Assembly: GCA_041744075.1 (NCBI GenBank)
Contig: JBGTLQ010000331.1
Coordinates: 1 to 45,897 of the forward strand
Length of the DNA stretch: 45,897 nt
DNA from: JAJTZA01 sp041744075
GTDB lineage: Bacteria > Verrucomicrobiota > Verrucomicrobiia > Chthoniobacterales > Terrimicrobiaceae
Reading direction: 5' to 3'
Under the pieces are notes generated by a model. The model was not told the DNA's origin. It did no database searches and was given only the letters and a program-made list of their open reading frames with translations. Below, piece by piece: positions 7,550 through 17,157 of this stretch. The position numbers and the translations under genes are program-made. The stretch's first letter is position 1. The number at the start of each line of letters is the position of its first letter.

Positions 7550-8509
7550 ATGAAATCCCTCCACTCAGCCGCCAAAGTCCTCTGTGTTCTCACTCTCGCC
7601 TTCCTCAGCGGGTGCCAGTCCATTCCCGGTCCCGGCGGTGGCGGCAATGCCCCCGGGGCTCCCGATCCAGGTCAGGGCCCTTGGCAAGACCCTGACAACA
7701 TGGTGGTTAACCCCGGCGTGGGAGACCTCGTTGCTCAAGTCTCCGGTAAGGGCATCGTGACCCAGGTGCGTCCCAACGGCCAAAGAGAACCTTTGCGCGG
7801 TGCGGAAGTGGCCGTGGTAGCCGATGGACGAACCATCTCGGTTGCCACCACCGATGACCGCGGCGTTTACCGAGTGCAGTTAAAACGCGGAAGGCAAAAC
7901 AGCCTCACTGCCAGGAAAGCGGGTTACAGTTTTGATCCCTCCCCGCTGTTTGTCACTCCGAACAGACCTGTGGTTTTGAATGAGATCGAAGGGCGGATGA
8001 TGAGAATGCCCGGGCCGGGAGCGGTTGGCCAAGTGGATGATCCTGTCGTCCCCGGCCAAAGTGCACCGGGTGAGCTTCAAGGCACGGTCACCATTCGCTT
8101 GCGAATGGATGCGGCCACACAAGAAATTCACGATTACTGGGGCCATACCGTCAAAGTTCTTGATGCACGGTCGAATCACTTATACTCGATGCGGCGCAAT
8201 GGTAATACCACGACCTACACACATGAGGGCCGGGTGGGTGACACCTTCACCTTTGAAGTCTTGACGCGAAGTGGCACACAGGTCACCCCGAGATCACGAA
8301 GTATCCGAATTTCGAGGAGACCCCAATCGCTCAGTTTTGATTTGGTGACCCGTTCCGCCCAAGCCCGACCGACACCTCGTCCGGTTGTTTCGCCGCAGCC
8401 AGCGGCTTCGACACCCACATTTTACCCCAAGCCATTGCCAGCTTCCCGAGCCACACCAACCCCATTCCCAACATTTCGCCGTCCAGTGACTTCTCAGAGC
8501 AATCCGTAA
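7550..8509 (+). CDS. Lipoprotein with carboxypeptidase-regulatory-like domain
   Basis: I start at ATG 7550 rather than the upstream open frame because it gives a type II signal peptide ending LAFLSGC, with lipidation expected at Cys22. A Gly/Pro-rich linker follows, then a segment with GAEVAVVADGRTISVATTDD and GVYRVQLKRG that fits a carboxypeptidase-regulatory-like (transthyretin-type) beta fold. A second similar block (GTVTIRLRMD ... GRVGDTFTFEVLTRSG) follows. The last 60 residues are Pro/Ser/Thr-rich (TPRPVVSPQPAASTP) and look like a wall- or matrix-spanning tail. It is divergent from the phosphohexomutase gene. The function is probably structural in the envelope; the substrate is unknown. 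Confidence 0.7.
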   Translation: MKSLHSAAKVLCVLTLAFLSGCQSIPGPGGGGNAPGAPDPGQGPWQDPDNMVVNPGVGDLVAQVSGKGIVTQVRPNGQREPLRGAEVAVVADGRTISVATTDDRGVYRVQLKRGRQNSLTARKAGYSFDPSPLFVTPNRPVVLNEIEGRMMRMPGPGAVGQVDDPVVPGQSAPGELQGTVTIRLRMDAATQEIHDYWGHTVKVLDARSNHLYSMRRNGNTTTYTHEGRVGDTFTFEVLTRSGTQVTPRSRSIRISRRPQSLSFDLVTRSAQARPTPRPVVSPQPAASTPTFYPKPLPASRATPTPFPTFRRPVTSQSNP

Positions 8510-8605
8510 GTCCATCAGTGGTTCAACTGCAGCTTTTAAGATTTTTTGTCAACCAAACCGCAAAAACACTTCCTCCGTAAGCCTGCGTGGTGAGAAGCTT
8601 CGGCA

Positions 8606-10825
8606 ATGATCCGAGTTGCTGTTGTTTTGCCTGAGAAGGCGGGTGACCGTGCTTGGGATTATGCAATTCCAGATGACATGGTCGGCCGGATTGGGCCGGG
8701 GGCTCGGGTGAAGGTACCAATTCGTTCGCGAAGTGTGATTGGCACTGTGGTGGATGTTAAAGAGGAGGAAGCCAACCGTGAGCTTCGTGCCATTCAAGAG
8801 GTGATCGGGGAAACACCACTCATCCTGCCAAAACTGTTGGAAATTGCGCGGTGGATTGCAGACTATTACTGCTGCCCGATTGAGGCGGCTATGACGTGTG
8901 TGTTGCCGCAGGCGGTTCGCTCCGGGGATGTCTCGGCAAAGTTGGTGCGTCATCTCAAAATCCTGCGTGATTTTTCTGCGGACGAATTGGAAGCCATCGC
9001 GAAGCGGGCACCAAGGCAGGCGGAGGTGCTTGGGATTTTATTGGATGAGAGTGAGGCGGTGCCTGCATCCGAGATTATGAGTCGGTCAGGGGCTTCGGAT
9101 GCCGTGATTCGAACCATGGCACGCAATGGATGGATTGAAATCTCGTCCGTCCCGGTGGGTCGTGACCCTTATGGCTCTGAGTCTTTTCTTCCAACCACGG
9201 ATATTCTGTTTAACGATTCCCAGCGCGTGGCCTATGAAGCCATTGAGGAGGCGATGCTGGCCCCGGCTGAGGCCCGGCCCATTTTGGTACATGGCGTCAC
9301 CGGCAGCGGAAAGACGGAGGTCTATTTGCAATCCATCCGCAAGGCCCTCGAACTTGGAAAAACCGCGCTGGTGCTTGTTCCGGAAATTTCCTTAACCCCT
9401 CAAACCGTCGAGCGTTTTAAAGCCAGATTTGCGGAACGTCAGGGCGAAGTCGCCGTCCTACACAGTCATTTGTCGCAGGGCGAGCGGCGGGACGAATGGC
9501 ACAAAATTCATTCTGGCAAAGCTTGCATCGTCATTGGCGCCAGAAGTGCGGTGTTTGCGCCGCTTGCCAACTTGGGAGTCATCATTGTCGATGAGGAACA
9601 TGAGACCTCATACAAACAGGAGGAGGCCCCCAGATACCATGCTCGCGATATTGCCGTTCTTCGGGCGCGGCTCGAGCCCTGTGCCATTGTCTTGGGCAGT
9701 GCCACGCCATCACTCGAAAGTTGGCACAATGCACAAACCGGAAAATACCGACTTTCGGTGATGCCTCAACGTGTTGATGACCGCCGCATGCCCATTCTCC
9801 GTGTTCTTGATCTGCGGCGGGTCGGTGCAGGAGGCGATTCCCTATTGGCCCCCGCTCTCACCCTTGCCATCGAAAGTCGGCTGGAGAAGGGCGAACAGGT
9901 GATTCTCTTCCTGAACCGCCGCGGGTTTTCGACCTCCCTCCAATGCAATGCGTGCGGGGCGGTGTGTCAGTGCCCGAATTGCTCGGTGGCTCTGACCTAT
10001 CATCGCGATGCGGGCTCGTTGGCTTGCCACATCTGCGGTCATACTCAGCGGGCACCAAAAAAGTGTCCTGCCTGCGCCGATCCGGGAATCCGGTTTTCTG
10101 GGACGGGAACCCAGAAGGTCGAAGATGCAGTGCGTCGTCTTTTTTCCAAAGCCCGGATCGCTCGCATGGACGCAGATTCCATGGGCAAAAAAAACTCTTA
10201 CCGCGAAACATTGGAGGCATTTCGGCGGGCCGAGATCGATATCCTGATAGGCACACAAATGATTGCCAAAGGTCTCGATTTCCCCAATGTGACGCTTGTG
10301 GGCATTGTGAATGCCGACCTCGGTTTGCATGTGCCGGATTTTCGCGCTGGCGAACGGACGTTCCAATTGCTGACACAAGTCTCAGGCCGGGCGGGGCGGG
10401 GCGAGGTCGAGGGCGAAGTGTTTGTCCAAACATTCACCCCCTTCAGCCCCTCGATTCAGTTTGCCCGACAGCATGACTATGAAGGTTTTGCCGAGCAGGA
10501 GCTTGAATTTCGCTCAAGCTTTGGGTTTCCGCCCTTCCGCCGAATGGTGCTTATCACCCTGCGCTCCCAATCCATCGAACGTGCAGAATTTTGCGCGATC
10601 ACCCTGGCTCGTAAACTGAAAATCGAACTGCCCGAGGGAGCCATCTGCGGAGAATGTGCGCCCGCACCTCTCGCCAAAGCCAAAACTTACCACCGCTTCC
10701 AAGTCGCCCTGCGCGGCCCTTCCGGCCGCGCCCTCGCCCGACATGTGCGCAAAACCCTCGCTGCCCTCCCCATGCCCGAAGACGTCTTTGTGGCCGTGGA
10801 CGTCGATCCGGTGGGGCTCTTGTGA
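8606..10825 (+). CDS. priA: Primosomal protein N' (replication restart helicase PriA)
   Basis: PriA reloads the replisome at stalled forks. The 739-residue product has the N-terminal 3'-end-binding domain (residues 1-100, starting MIRVAVVLPEKAGDRAWDYA). Next come Walker A GVTGSGKTEVY (about 230), the DEEH box (about 329-332), the GSATPSLES motif III, and the paired zinc-binding cysteines C447/C450, C456/C459, C474/C477 and C487/C490. The C-terminal helicase lobe contains ILIGTQMIAKGLDFPNVTL and QVSGRAGRG. The length is normal. It ends 7 bases from the converging polyprenyl synthase gene. Confidence 0.97.
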   Translation: MIRVAVVLPEKAGDRAWDYAIPDDMVGRIGPGARVKVPIRSRSVIGTVVDVKEEEANRELRAIQEVIGETPLILPKLLEIARWIADYYCCPIEAAMTCVLPQAVRSGDVSAKLVRHLKILRDFSADELEAIAKRAPRQAEVLGILLDESEAVPASEIMSRSGASDAVIRTMARNGWIEISSVPVGRDPYGSESFLPTTDILFNDSQRVAYEAIEEAMLAPAEARPILVHGVTGSGKTEVYLQSIRKALELGKTALVLVPEISLTPQTVERFKARFAERQGEVAVLHSHLSQGERRDEWHKIHSGKACIVIGARSAVFAPLANLGVIIVDEEHETSYKQEEAPRYHARDIAVLRARLEPCAIVLGSATPSLESWHNAQTGKYRLSVMPQRVDDRRMPILRVLDLRRVGAGGDSLLAPALTLAIESRLEKGEQVILFLNRRGFSTSLQCNACGAVCQCPNCSVALTYHRDAGSLACHICGHTQRAPKKCPACADPGIRFSGTGTQKVEDAVRRLFSKARIARMDADSMGKKNSYRETLEAFRRAEIDILIGTQMIAKGLDFPNVTLVGIVNADLGLHVPDFRAGERTFQLLTQVSGRAGRGEVEGEVFVQTFTPFSPSIQFARQHDYEGFAEQELEFRSSFGFPPFRRMVLITLRSQSIERAEFCAITLARKLKIELPEGAICGECAPAPLAKAKTYHRFQVALRGPSGRALARHVRKTLAALPMPEDVFVAVDVDPVGLL

Positions 10826-10832
10826 GAAAAAA

Positions 10833-11714
10833 TCAGAAATCCCTGACGAGCAGATGATCTGCGATCTCTCGGAGTCTTGAGGCCTTGGAGCCAAATATCG
10901 AAAGAGCGGCTTTGGCCTGTGCCGTCAGCACGCGAGCTTCATCGCGGGAAGCATCGAGCCCCATGACCGCCGGGTAGGTTGACTTTCCGGCTTTTTCGTC
11001 TTTGCCCGCGCTTTTGCCGAGTTTTTCGCTGGATTGGGTCACGTCCAGAATGTCATCGATGACTTGGAAAGCGAGTCCAAGGGAGCTGCCAAATTCCCCC
11101 AACGCGAGGACTTCGGCGGGTCGGGCATTCGCGGACATGGCACCCAGCCGCAAGCTCACGGAAATCATCGCTGAAGTTTTTCCGGCATGAATAAAACGCA
11201 GCTGTTGGCGGGTGATTTTTTTACCCTCGGCCTCAAGGTCAGCCACCTGGCCAGCGATCAGAAACCGGCTGCCTGCCGCCTCCGCGAGCTCCCTCACAAA
11301 ATCGGCAGCAGGGTAGCGGGATGTCGGTTTGGTTTCAGCAAGAATTCCAAAAGCTGCGGTTAACAATGCATCCCCGGCCAGAACGGCAACCCCCTCCCCA
11401 AATTTTTTGTGGGAGGTGGGTTTGCCGCGCCGCAGATCGTCATCGTCCATGCAGGGAAGGTCGTCATGGATCAACGAATACGTGTGCACCAACTCAATGG
11501 CACATGCCGAGGGAAGGGCCGCTGAGATTTCCCCGCCACAGGCCTCAGCCGCCGCCAGACAAAGCACCGGCCGCATTCTCTTGCCACCCGCAAAAAGACT
11601 GTACCTCATGGCCCGGTGGAGGGTTGAGGGCTTCTCTCCCGATTTTGGGAGAAGTCGGCTCATTTCCCGATCAACCACCCGGGCCTGGTGCTTCAAATAG
11701 TCCTTCAAATTCAC
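10833..11714 (-). CDS. ispA: Polyprenyl (farnesyl/geranylgeranyl) diphosphate synthase
   Basis: This enzyme condenses isopentenyl diphosphate with allylic diphosphates to make the C15/C20 precursors of quinones and lipid carriers. The first aspartate-rich motif is DDLPCMD (about residues 84-90) with the short-chain bacterial spacing. The second is VIDDILD (about 218-224). GGKRMRP near residue 43-49 and KTSAM near 179-183 are also typical. I choose the GTG at 11714 (then NLKDYLKHQARVV), since the upstream part of the open frame overlaps pgeF and is unlike the family; this gives 293 residues, the normal IspA size. It is last in the run polX-cls-pgeF-ispA, 50 bases after pgeF. Confidence 0.92.
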   Translation of the reverse strand: MNLKDYLKHQARVVDREMSRLLPKSGEKPSTLHRAMRYSLFAGGKRMRPVLCLAAAEACGGEISAALPSACAIELVHTYSLIHDDLPCMDDDDLRRGKPTSHKKFGEGVAVLAGDALLTAAFGILAETKPTSRYPAADFVRELAEAAGSRFLIAGQVADLEAEGKKITRQQLRFIHAGKTSAMISVSLRLGAMSANARPAEVLALGEFGSSLGLAFQVIDDILDVTQSSEKLGKSAGKDEKAGKSTYPAVMGLDASRDEARVLTAQAKAALSIFGSKASRLREIADHLLVRDF

Positions 11715-11764
11715 GCCGCAAAAACTAACCGCAGCCGGGGCCTTTTGGAAAGCCCGCTGTGCGT

Positions 11765-12403
11765 TCACTCCATCGCAAGCAGAGCCAGCATTCGCCCGGT
11801 GCGTCCCTTTTCGCGGCGGTAAGAATAATAGCGTTCCGGGTAAGTGGCGGTGCAAGTGCGGTCATCCGAAACAACACCCACCCCTTCGAGTTGATGACGG
11901 ATCTGCGCCGCAAAATCGATCTCGTAGTGGGGGGGGCGGATGCAGGGCGAGATAACGGAAACCAGATCGGACGGTTCGACTCCGAAATTTGATTTGAGGA
12001 GATTCACCGCACGGCCGACGATATTTTGCTCCGTGCCTTTTTTCCCGGAGTGGACGAGAGCAATGGCGCGGCGATGACGGTCCGCAAAAAACACCGCGGC
12101 ACAATCTGCGACATAAATGGCCAGGCAGAGCCCCGGGGTTGCCGTCATGAGTCCATCAGCTCCACGTACTGGAAAAACCGAGGCATGATCGACCATGGCG
12201 ATATGGTTCCCATGGATTTGTTCTGCGGTTGCAAATGGCATTCCCAGAAAACCCGCACTGTCGGCAGCAGCGCGGTGAGCCTCCCGCAAACGCAGAAGAA
12301 CCTCCTCCCGTTCGCCATCGACGTCGATGCCGGGCACCCGGCCCAAAAATCCCGCGCGGATGTTTGGGATGGCATCCAAGGCTGAAAAAACCTCTGGCGT
12401 CAT
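11765..12403 (-). CDS. pgeF: PgeF/YfiH-type laccase-domain protein
   Basis: Proteins of this family (YfiH, YlmD, LACC1 relatives) act as purine nucleoside-processing or peptidoglycan-editing enzymes. The metal-binding residues are visible: His64 in AEQIHGN, Cys101 in VADCAAV and His118 in LVHSGKKGT. The last motif is HSGKKGT instead of the common HAGWRGT, a notable change beside a metal ligand. I start at ATG 12403, whose A-T-G-A overlaps the cls stop codon (12400-12402), implying translational coupling; an upstream ATG at 12436 is an alternative. The length (212 residues) is slightly short for the family. Confidence 0.88.
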   Translation of the reverse strand: MTPEVFSALDAIPNIRAGFLGRVPGIDVDGEREEVLLRLREAHRAAADSAGFLGMPFATAEQIHGNHIAMVDHASVFPVRGADGLMTATPGLCLAIYVADCAAVFFADRHRRAIALVHSGKKGTEQNIVGRAVNLLKSNFGVEPSDLVSVISPCIRPPHYEIDFAAQIRHQLEGVGVVSDDRTCTATYPERYYSYRREKGRTGRMLALLAME

Positions 12404-13830
12404 TGCTCGGGGCTCATGAGCGATGCCATGCGACATTTGAAGCGAAAAAGGAAGCTGGACCTTTCAAACAACGTGAGATCTTCCTCCCGGGAATTTGAAA
12501 AGTCGTCATTGAGCATGGCTTCAACCTCCGAGGCAAACCCTGTATCCTCCACGAGTGCTGCCAGCTCAAAGTTGATCATAAAAGAGCGATAATCGAGATT
12601 CACAGAACCCACAATGGCCAGGTCGGAATCCGCAAGGAGGACTTTCTGATGCATGAACCCTTCCTTCATTCGCCAGATGCGGACGCCGGCATCCCGCATT
12701 TGTGGATAAAGCGTGAACGAGGAGAGCCATGGCATGAGATGATCCGGTTTTCCCGGCAGCAGGATGCGCACATCCACACCACGCAAAGCCGCATGAGCCA
12801 GGGCCACGCGAGTCGCGGGATCAGGGATAAAATACGGGCTCGCAATCCAAAGACGTTTGCGTACATCGTGGATGACCTCCAAATACACAGCCGCCGCCAT
12901 GGGCCAAGCTTGCGCCGGGCTCGAGGCAAATGGCATCACCCGCTGCTTGCCAACAGCCACCGCATGATTTGGCAAATCAGGAACCTCCCCAGAGGCGTAA
13001 TTCCAATCCTCAAAAAACGAAATCAGCATGGCCGTGGCAGCCGGTCCCTCAACGCGCATGTGGGTATCCCGCCATGAGCCGAGCGGTCCGAGCCCCAGAT
13101 ATTCGTCCCCCGCATTCAGCCCCCCAATAAAGGCCACCCTTCCGTCCACAATCACCAACTTTCGATGGTTCCTAAAATTAATCTGAAACCGCACGCCTAG
13201 CTCTCGGTTGGTCGTGAACTGACACACGGAAACGCCAGCATCTCTTAATGGACCCGTCCAGTGTTCATCCAACCCCTTGGACCCCACACCGTCGTACACC
13301 ACAAAACACCTCACACCGCGTTTGGTAGCTTCGAGGATCGCGGACTGCAAGCGTTTGCCCAAACCATCGTTATGAATGATGTAAAACTGAACAATCAGAA
13401 ACTCACGGGCTTCTTTAATGGCAGTAAAGATCGCATCAAAGGTCGTCTCCCCATCAACCAGAAGCTGAACCTGGTTTCCATTCAAAGCCCCAAGCCCGCG
13501 CAAATTCTGAGCGATATGCTCGGCATCGGAATATTTGTGGGAGATGGAAGAGCGGTGTGGCGAAACACTTTCCATGGTGCGTGCAGCGGCCTTGTCCAAA
13601 TCAGGCACGCCCCCTCCCCCAATGGAGATATATCCCGAAAATTTGGACTGACCAAAGATCCAAAACATCGGGATCGCAAACAAGGGGAGCACCACTAGAG
13701 CAAACCCCCACCCAATCGCAGACTGTGGCGTGCGGGCAGTCATCACCGCATGCACGGCATACCAAACTCCGGCCAGCTGAAGAATCAGCAAAGCGGTTCC
13801 CCAAGTGGCTGTGAACACGTCGTGGCCCAT
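12400..13830 (-). CDS. cls: Cardiolipin synthase (phospholipase D superfamily)
   Basis: Cls joins two phosphatidylglycerols into cardiolipin at the inner membrane. Two N-terminal membrane helices (about 11-31 and 40-60) are followed by two HKD motifs: FRNHRKLVIVDG with His222/Lys224, and FMHQKVLLADSD with His394/Lys396. Each has the downstream GGLNAGDEYLG- or GSVNLDYRS-type Asn/Ser residues. The start is ATG 13830 (MGHDVFTATWG), which gives 476 residues, the usual length. The longer open frame overlaps polX and is rejected. It is five bases downstream of the polX stop and overlaps pgeF by four bases. Confidence 0.94.
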   Translation of the reverse strand: MGHDVFTATWGTALLILQLAGVWYAVHAVMTARTPQSAIGWGFALVVLPLFAIPMFWIFGQSKFSGYISIGGGGVPDLDKAAARTMESVSPHRSSISHKYSDAEHIAQNLRGLGALNGNQVQLLVDGETTFDAIFTAIKEAREFLIVQFYIIHNDGLGKRLQSAILEATKRGVRCFVVYDGVGSKGLDEHWTGPLRDAGVSVCQFTTNRELGVRFQINFRNHRKLVIVDGRVAFIGGLNAGDEYLGLGPLGSWRDTHMRVEGPAATAMLISFFEDWNYASGEVPDLPNHAVAVGKQRVMPFASSPAQAWPMAAAVYLEVIHDVRKRLWIASPYFIPDPATRVALAHAALRGVDVRILLPGKPDHLMPWLSSFTLYPQMRDAGVRIWRMKEGFMHQKVLLADSDLAIVGSVNLDYRSFMINFELAALVEDTGFASEVEAMLNDDFSNSREEDLTLFERSSFLFRFKCRMASLMSPEQ

Positions 13831-13835
13831 TGGAA

Positions 13836-15575
13836 TCAGACGGTTTTCCCGCGTTTCATTGAGATGGCAGCAGTAATTTTTGAGAGCGGGAGCGTGTTGA
13901 TAACATCCGCCTTTGTTAGCCAGCCCTTTCGGGCGACCTCGGCCCCAAGCCGCAAATGCGCGAGGCCTTCGGTGGAATGGGCATCCGGGTTGATGGAACA
14001 GCGCACCCCTTTTTCTCTGGCCAGTGGCCACCACGTCCAATCCATTTCCAGCCTCCGGGGATTTGCATTAAATTCAATAATCGTATTTGTGGCGGCGGCA
14101 GCCTCAATCACCGCAGGAATGTTGACGGCATATGGCTCACGAGTGAGGAGCAGGCGTCCTGTGAGGTGTCCCAACATTGTCGCATGGGGATTCTGCATAG
14201 CGCGGATGATGCGGTCCGTCATTTCCTTCTCACTGAGTGTGAAGGAGCTGTGAATGGAGATCACCACGTAGTCGAGTTGAGCAAGGATCTCATCAGAGAA
14301 ATCCAAGGACCCGTCTTTCTTGATGTCACATTCCGTTCCGGCGAACAGCCGGAAGTCTTTGCCAAACGCGGCATTCATCTTTTTGATTTCAGCAATTTGC
14401 GCGAGAAGACGCTTTTCATCGAGCCCATTGGCTTGAACTGAACTTTTGCTGTGATCGGCAATGCCCAGATAATCGAGGCCGAGTTCCTGAGCGGCCCGTG
14501 TCATTTGCTCCAACGTGGCCCGACCATCGCTGGCCGTTGTGTGGTTATGAAACGTGCCACGAAGGTTGGTCCACTCAATGAGCTCGGGAAGATCTCCGTT
14601 TTCCGCAGCTTCAAATTCCCCGAGATTTTCCCGCAATTCGGGTGGCACAAAGTCAAGTCCCAACGCCCGGTAGAGGTCGATTTCCGTTTCGATGTCAGGG
14701 ACTGGATCGGCCCCGCCTTCCGCCGCCATGCGGTATTCATTAAGCGTCCATCCCCGATCAAGAGCCCGGGAACGCAGTCGGATATTGTGTTCCTTGCTGC
14801 CTGTGAAATAGCCGATGGCAAAGGGATATTCTTCGTTCGAAACCACCCGCAAATCACATTGCATGCCGCCCGCCGCCAACACGCTGGCCTTGGTTGGCCC
14901 TTTTGCAAGTATTTGCTCCACCGCTGCCATGGCCACAAAATCTGCAATCACAATTTCTGGTTTTCGGCTGGATACAATAAAATCCAGATCGCGCACCACG
15001 GGTTTCCGCCGCCGAAGGCTTCCTGCCACCTCCGCCATGTTCACAGCAGAATGCGACCGCAAAAAAACAAGGATTTCGTCCGCAAGCGCACGGGCGTCAT
15101 CCAACAAAAAGTAGCCGGCACTCCGCTTGCGCTGCTCGATGGCGAGGAGAATGTTCTCTGCAGATTTTGGCCCAAAACCCGGCAGGCCCGCCACCGTGCC
15201 ATCCTTGCACGCCCTCTCCAATTTGGAAATCGAGGCGATGCCCAAAGCATCATAAAGGGCCTTGATCTTTTTCCCGCCGAGCCCCTGCAATTCAAAAAGC
15301 GTCAAAATATCCGCAGGAAACTCCTCCTTGAGGTCCTCATAATATTGGAGCTGCCCCTCCTGCGAAAGTGTGCCAATTTTTTCGGCAATGGCCTTCCCAA
15401 TCCCATCGATCTCCTGCAAAGTCCCCGCCTCCGCCATGGCATGAATATCCCCCGGGAAAGTCTCAAGTGCCCTCGCCGCATTGAGATAGGCACGAAATTT
15501 GAAGGGATTCTCTCCCTTGATCTCCAAGAGCCGGGCAATGTTCTCCATCACCTCAGCAATCGCATCCTTCGTCAT
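13836..15575 (-). CDS. polX: DNA polymerase/3'-5' exonuclease PolX
   Basis: This family X polymerase with a PHP exonuclease domain acts in base-excision gap filling. The order is: helix-hairpin-helix part (IDGIGKAIAEKIGTL about 56-70; LPGFGPKSAENIL about 131-143), polymerase palm with GSLRRRKPVVRDLDFIV (metal Asp196 and Asp198; third Asp near 241 in CDLRVV), and C-terminal PHP domain with GTFHNHTTASDG (His343/His345), GIADHS and NPDAHS. I use ATG 15575 (MTKDAIAEVMENIARLLEIK), the standard family N-terminus, giving 579 residues. It is first in the run followed by cls, pgeF and ispA. Confidence 0.95.
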   Translation of the reverse strand: MTKDAIAEVMENIARLLEIKGENPFKFRAYLNAARALETFPGDIHAMAEAGTLQEIDGIGKAIAEKIGTLSQEGQLQYYEDLKEEFPADILTLFELQGLGGKKIKALYDALGIASISKLERACKDGTVAGLPGFGPKSAENILLAIEQRKRSAGYFLLDDARALADEILVFLRSHSAVNMAEVAGSLRRRKPVVRDLDFIVSSRKPEIVIADFVAMAAVEQILAKGPTKASVLAAGGMQCDLRVVSNEEYPFAIGYFTGSKEHNIRLRSRALDRGWTLNEYRMAAEGGADPVPDIETEIDLYRALGLDFVPPELRENLGEFEAAENGDLPELIEWTNLRGTFHNHTTASDGRATLEQMTRAAQELGLDYLGIADHSKSSVQANGLDEKRLLAQIAEIKKMNAAFGKDFRLFAGTECDIKKDGSLDFSDEILAQLDYVVISIHSSFTLSEKEMTDRIIRAMQNPHATMLGHLTGRLLLTREPYAVNIPAVIEAAAATNTIIEFNANPRRLEMDWTWWPLAREKGVRCSINPDAHSTEGLAHLRLGAEVARKGWLTKADVINTLPLSKITAAISMKRGKTV

Positions 15576-15694
15576 TTCACAATGGTGGCACCGCCAACCC
15601 GCACCACGCAAGGCTGGAACGCGCTTTCCCCACGGTTTGTGAGTTGAATCATGGCCCAATTAATCGCGACCATGAGATGTTTCGGTTCAGCACA

Positions 15695-16897
15695 CTAGTC
15701 CTTGCTGCCGGAGGCGATTGGAAGGATCCCCGCATCGCGGGCCGCGCTCAGATTGATGATTTGGTGGGTCAATTCATCACTCTCAAATTTATCGGCACTC
15801 TCGTCCAAGGCCTGATTTCCGACCTCCAATGCCGCGAGGAAGGTTTCGAATGAACGCTCATTTTTCAACTCTTCCAGATCACCCTGCAAATATTTGCTTT
15901 CCTTTTTCAGAGCAGGAAGATCATCCGATCCCATCATCGTGGTCTCCAATCCGACCACAGTTTCGTCATCCAAATGGAAAGCAAGGAACATGTGACCTGG
16001 CACAAGAACAAGACTGACGTCCAATCCGATTTTGCGCAGCAGGGCACTCAAGAGCACGCTCCCATCAACACAATTCGCCTGCGATGCATTAAGAGACTCA
16101 TCGAACAAGCGGACATGCTGGCTGTAGACACCCTCATCTGCAACGCTGGTGGTCGTGATGTCGCTGTAGCGCATCCCACGGCGTTGCATCACATTCCAAA
16201 TAGCGAAGACTTGGAGGAGAACCTGGTCTGGATCATTGCTTTGGTATCCGTCAAAAGACGTCACGATGCGGGTGTCGAGGGCTTCTTTCAAAATCTTATC
16301 CACCCATGGGTGATTTTCATTTACGTACGATGCAAACAACCAGGAATAATCTGAAGTTTGGCTGTCTTCGTCGTCCAGTTCCTCCACCACACCAAACAGG
16401 CAGTCATTTATGGAGCGTAAGGTGACTGTGGTTGTTTTTGTGCCCATGTCTTCTCCATCGAGCTTCAGTGAAAAAGTCAGGTTGACCGGGGTGGGCTGGT
16501 CCAGCCTGGATAAGGCACGGAAATTATACGGCACTTTGGGATGCACCATTGTGTCGTCGGCATCTTCTTTCAAAGTGCTTTTGAACACGCACTCTTCGAA
16601 ATATTCGGTGCCTTTGAGGGCGATTTCCACCTTTTGTCCTTTTTTGGCTCCAGAAAGCATGATGCCAATCATTCCCTGCGGATCGCCGATTTGACTCTCC
16701 TGCCAGGAGGCAAAAAAGTCTTCCGGCAACTTGGCTCGAGCCGTTCCTATGATCAGGCAGGGGAACAAATTATCATGCGGGTAGATATTGGGTTCCCACT
16801 CCACCTCGACGTCTTCCTCATCTGCAGCGCGCAATGGATGGAGCGCAGTGATTTGGCAAAGAACAGAAAACAACAGAGCAAGGCGCAGAGAAATCAT
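15695..16897 (-). CDS. Secreted transglutaminase-like protein
   Basis: The 400-residue product has a signal peptide (about 1-24, ending HPLRAA). It contains the pattern QANCVDGSVLLSALLRKIG (Cys276) followed by SLVLVPGHMFLAFH (His302), matching the Cys-His pair of the transglutaminase-like/papain fold; an acidic partner may be Asp310 or Glu in VVGLET. The N-terminal half is beta-rich and acidic (DEEDVEVEWEPN, LFGVVEELDDEDS). Such proteins occur widely in planctomycetes and related groups, and their substrates are not defined. It lies alone, 120 bases upstream of polX in the same direction, and 260 bases downstream of ugd. Confidence 0.7.
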   Translation of the reverse strand: MISLRLALLFSVLCQITALHPLRAADEEDVEVEWEPNIYPHDNLFPCLIIGTARAKLPEDFFASWQESQIGDPQGMIGIMLSGAKKGQKVEIALKGTEYFEECVFKSTLKEDADDTMVHPKVPYNFRALSRLDQPTPVNLTFSLKLDGEDMGTKTTTVTLRSINDCLFGVVEELDDEDSQTSDYSWLFASYVNENHPWVDKILKEALDTRIVTSFDGYQSNDPDQVLLQVFAIWNVMQRRGMRYSDITTTSVADEGVYSQHVRLFDESLNASQANCVDGSVLLSALLRKIGLDVSLVLVPGHMFLAFHLDDETVVGLETTMMGSDDLPALKKESKYLQGDLEELKNERSFETFLAALEVGNQALDESADKFESDELTHQIINLSAARDAGILPIASGSKD

Positions 16898-17007
16898 CTA
16901 CGTGAATCGTGTGGCGCAAGCAGCGAAGAATGTCAAGCGGCAGGGGGAAATTTCTCGCTGTAATCTCCGACGTTCCGACCTTTCAGAAATGAAGGCAAAA
17001 CAAACCC

Positions 17008-17057
17008 CTAAAAAAGCCTCCCGTTTGCATGATCCAAGTGGATCAAATAAACGGGAG
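17008..17057 (-). terminator. Rho-independent terminator of ugd
   Basis: On the minus strand a 9-bp stem (17049-17057 with 17018-17026, ctcccgttt/aaacgggag) carries an inner gatcca/tggatc stem and is followed by gcttttttagg. It lies 100 bases after the ugd stop and before the transglutaminase-like gene, so it separates lptD-ugd from the genes downstream. The hairpin is strong and the T-run is six bases. Confidence 0.75.
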
Positions 17058-17157
17058 CAGACAAAGTGTTGGGCATAATCTGAGTGTGGTGGAGGATTAG
17101 CTTGATCCCCCTGGGTTGCCGGAAGCTAGGATCAGATTTCCGCTTTGGCCCTTGAAC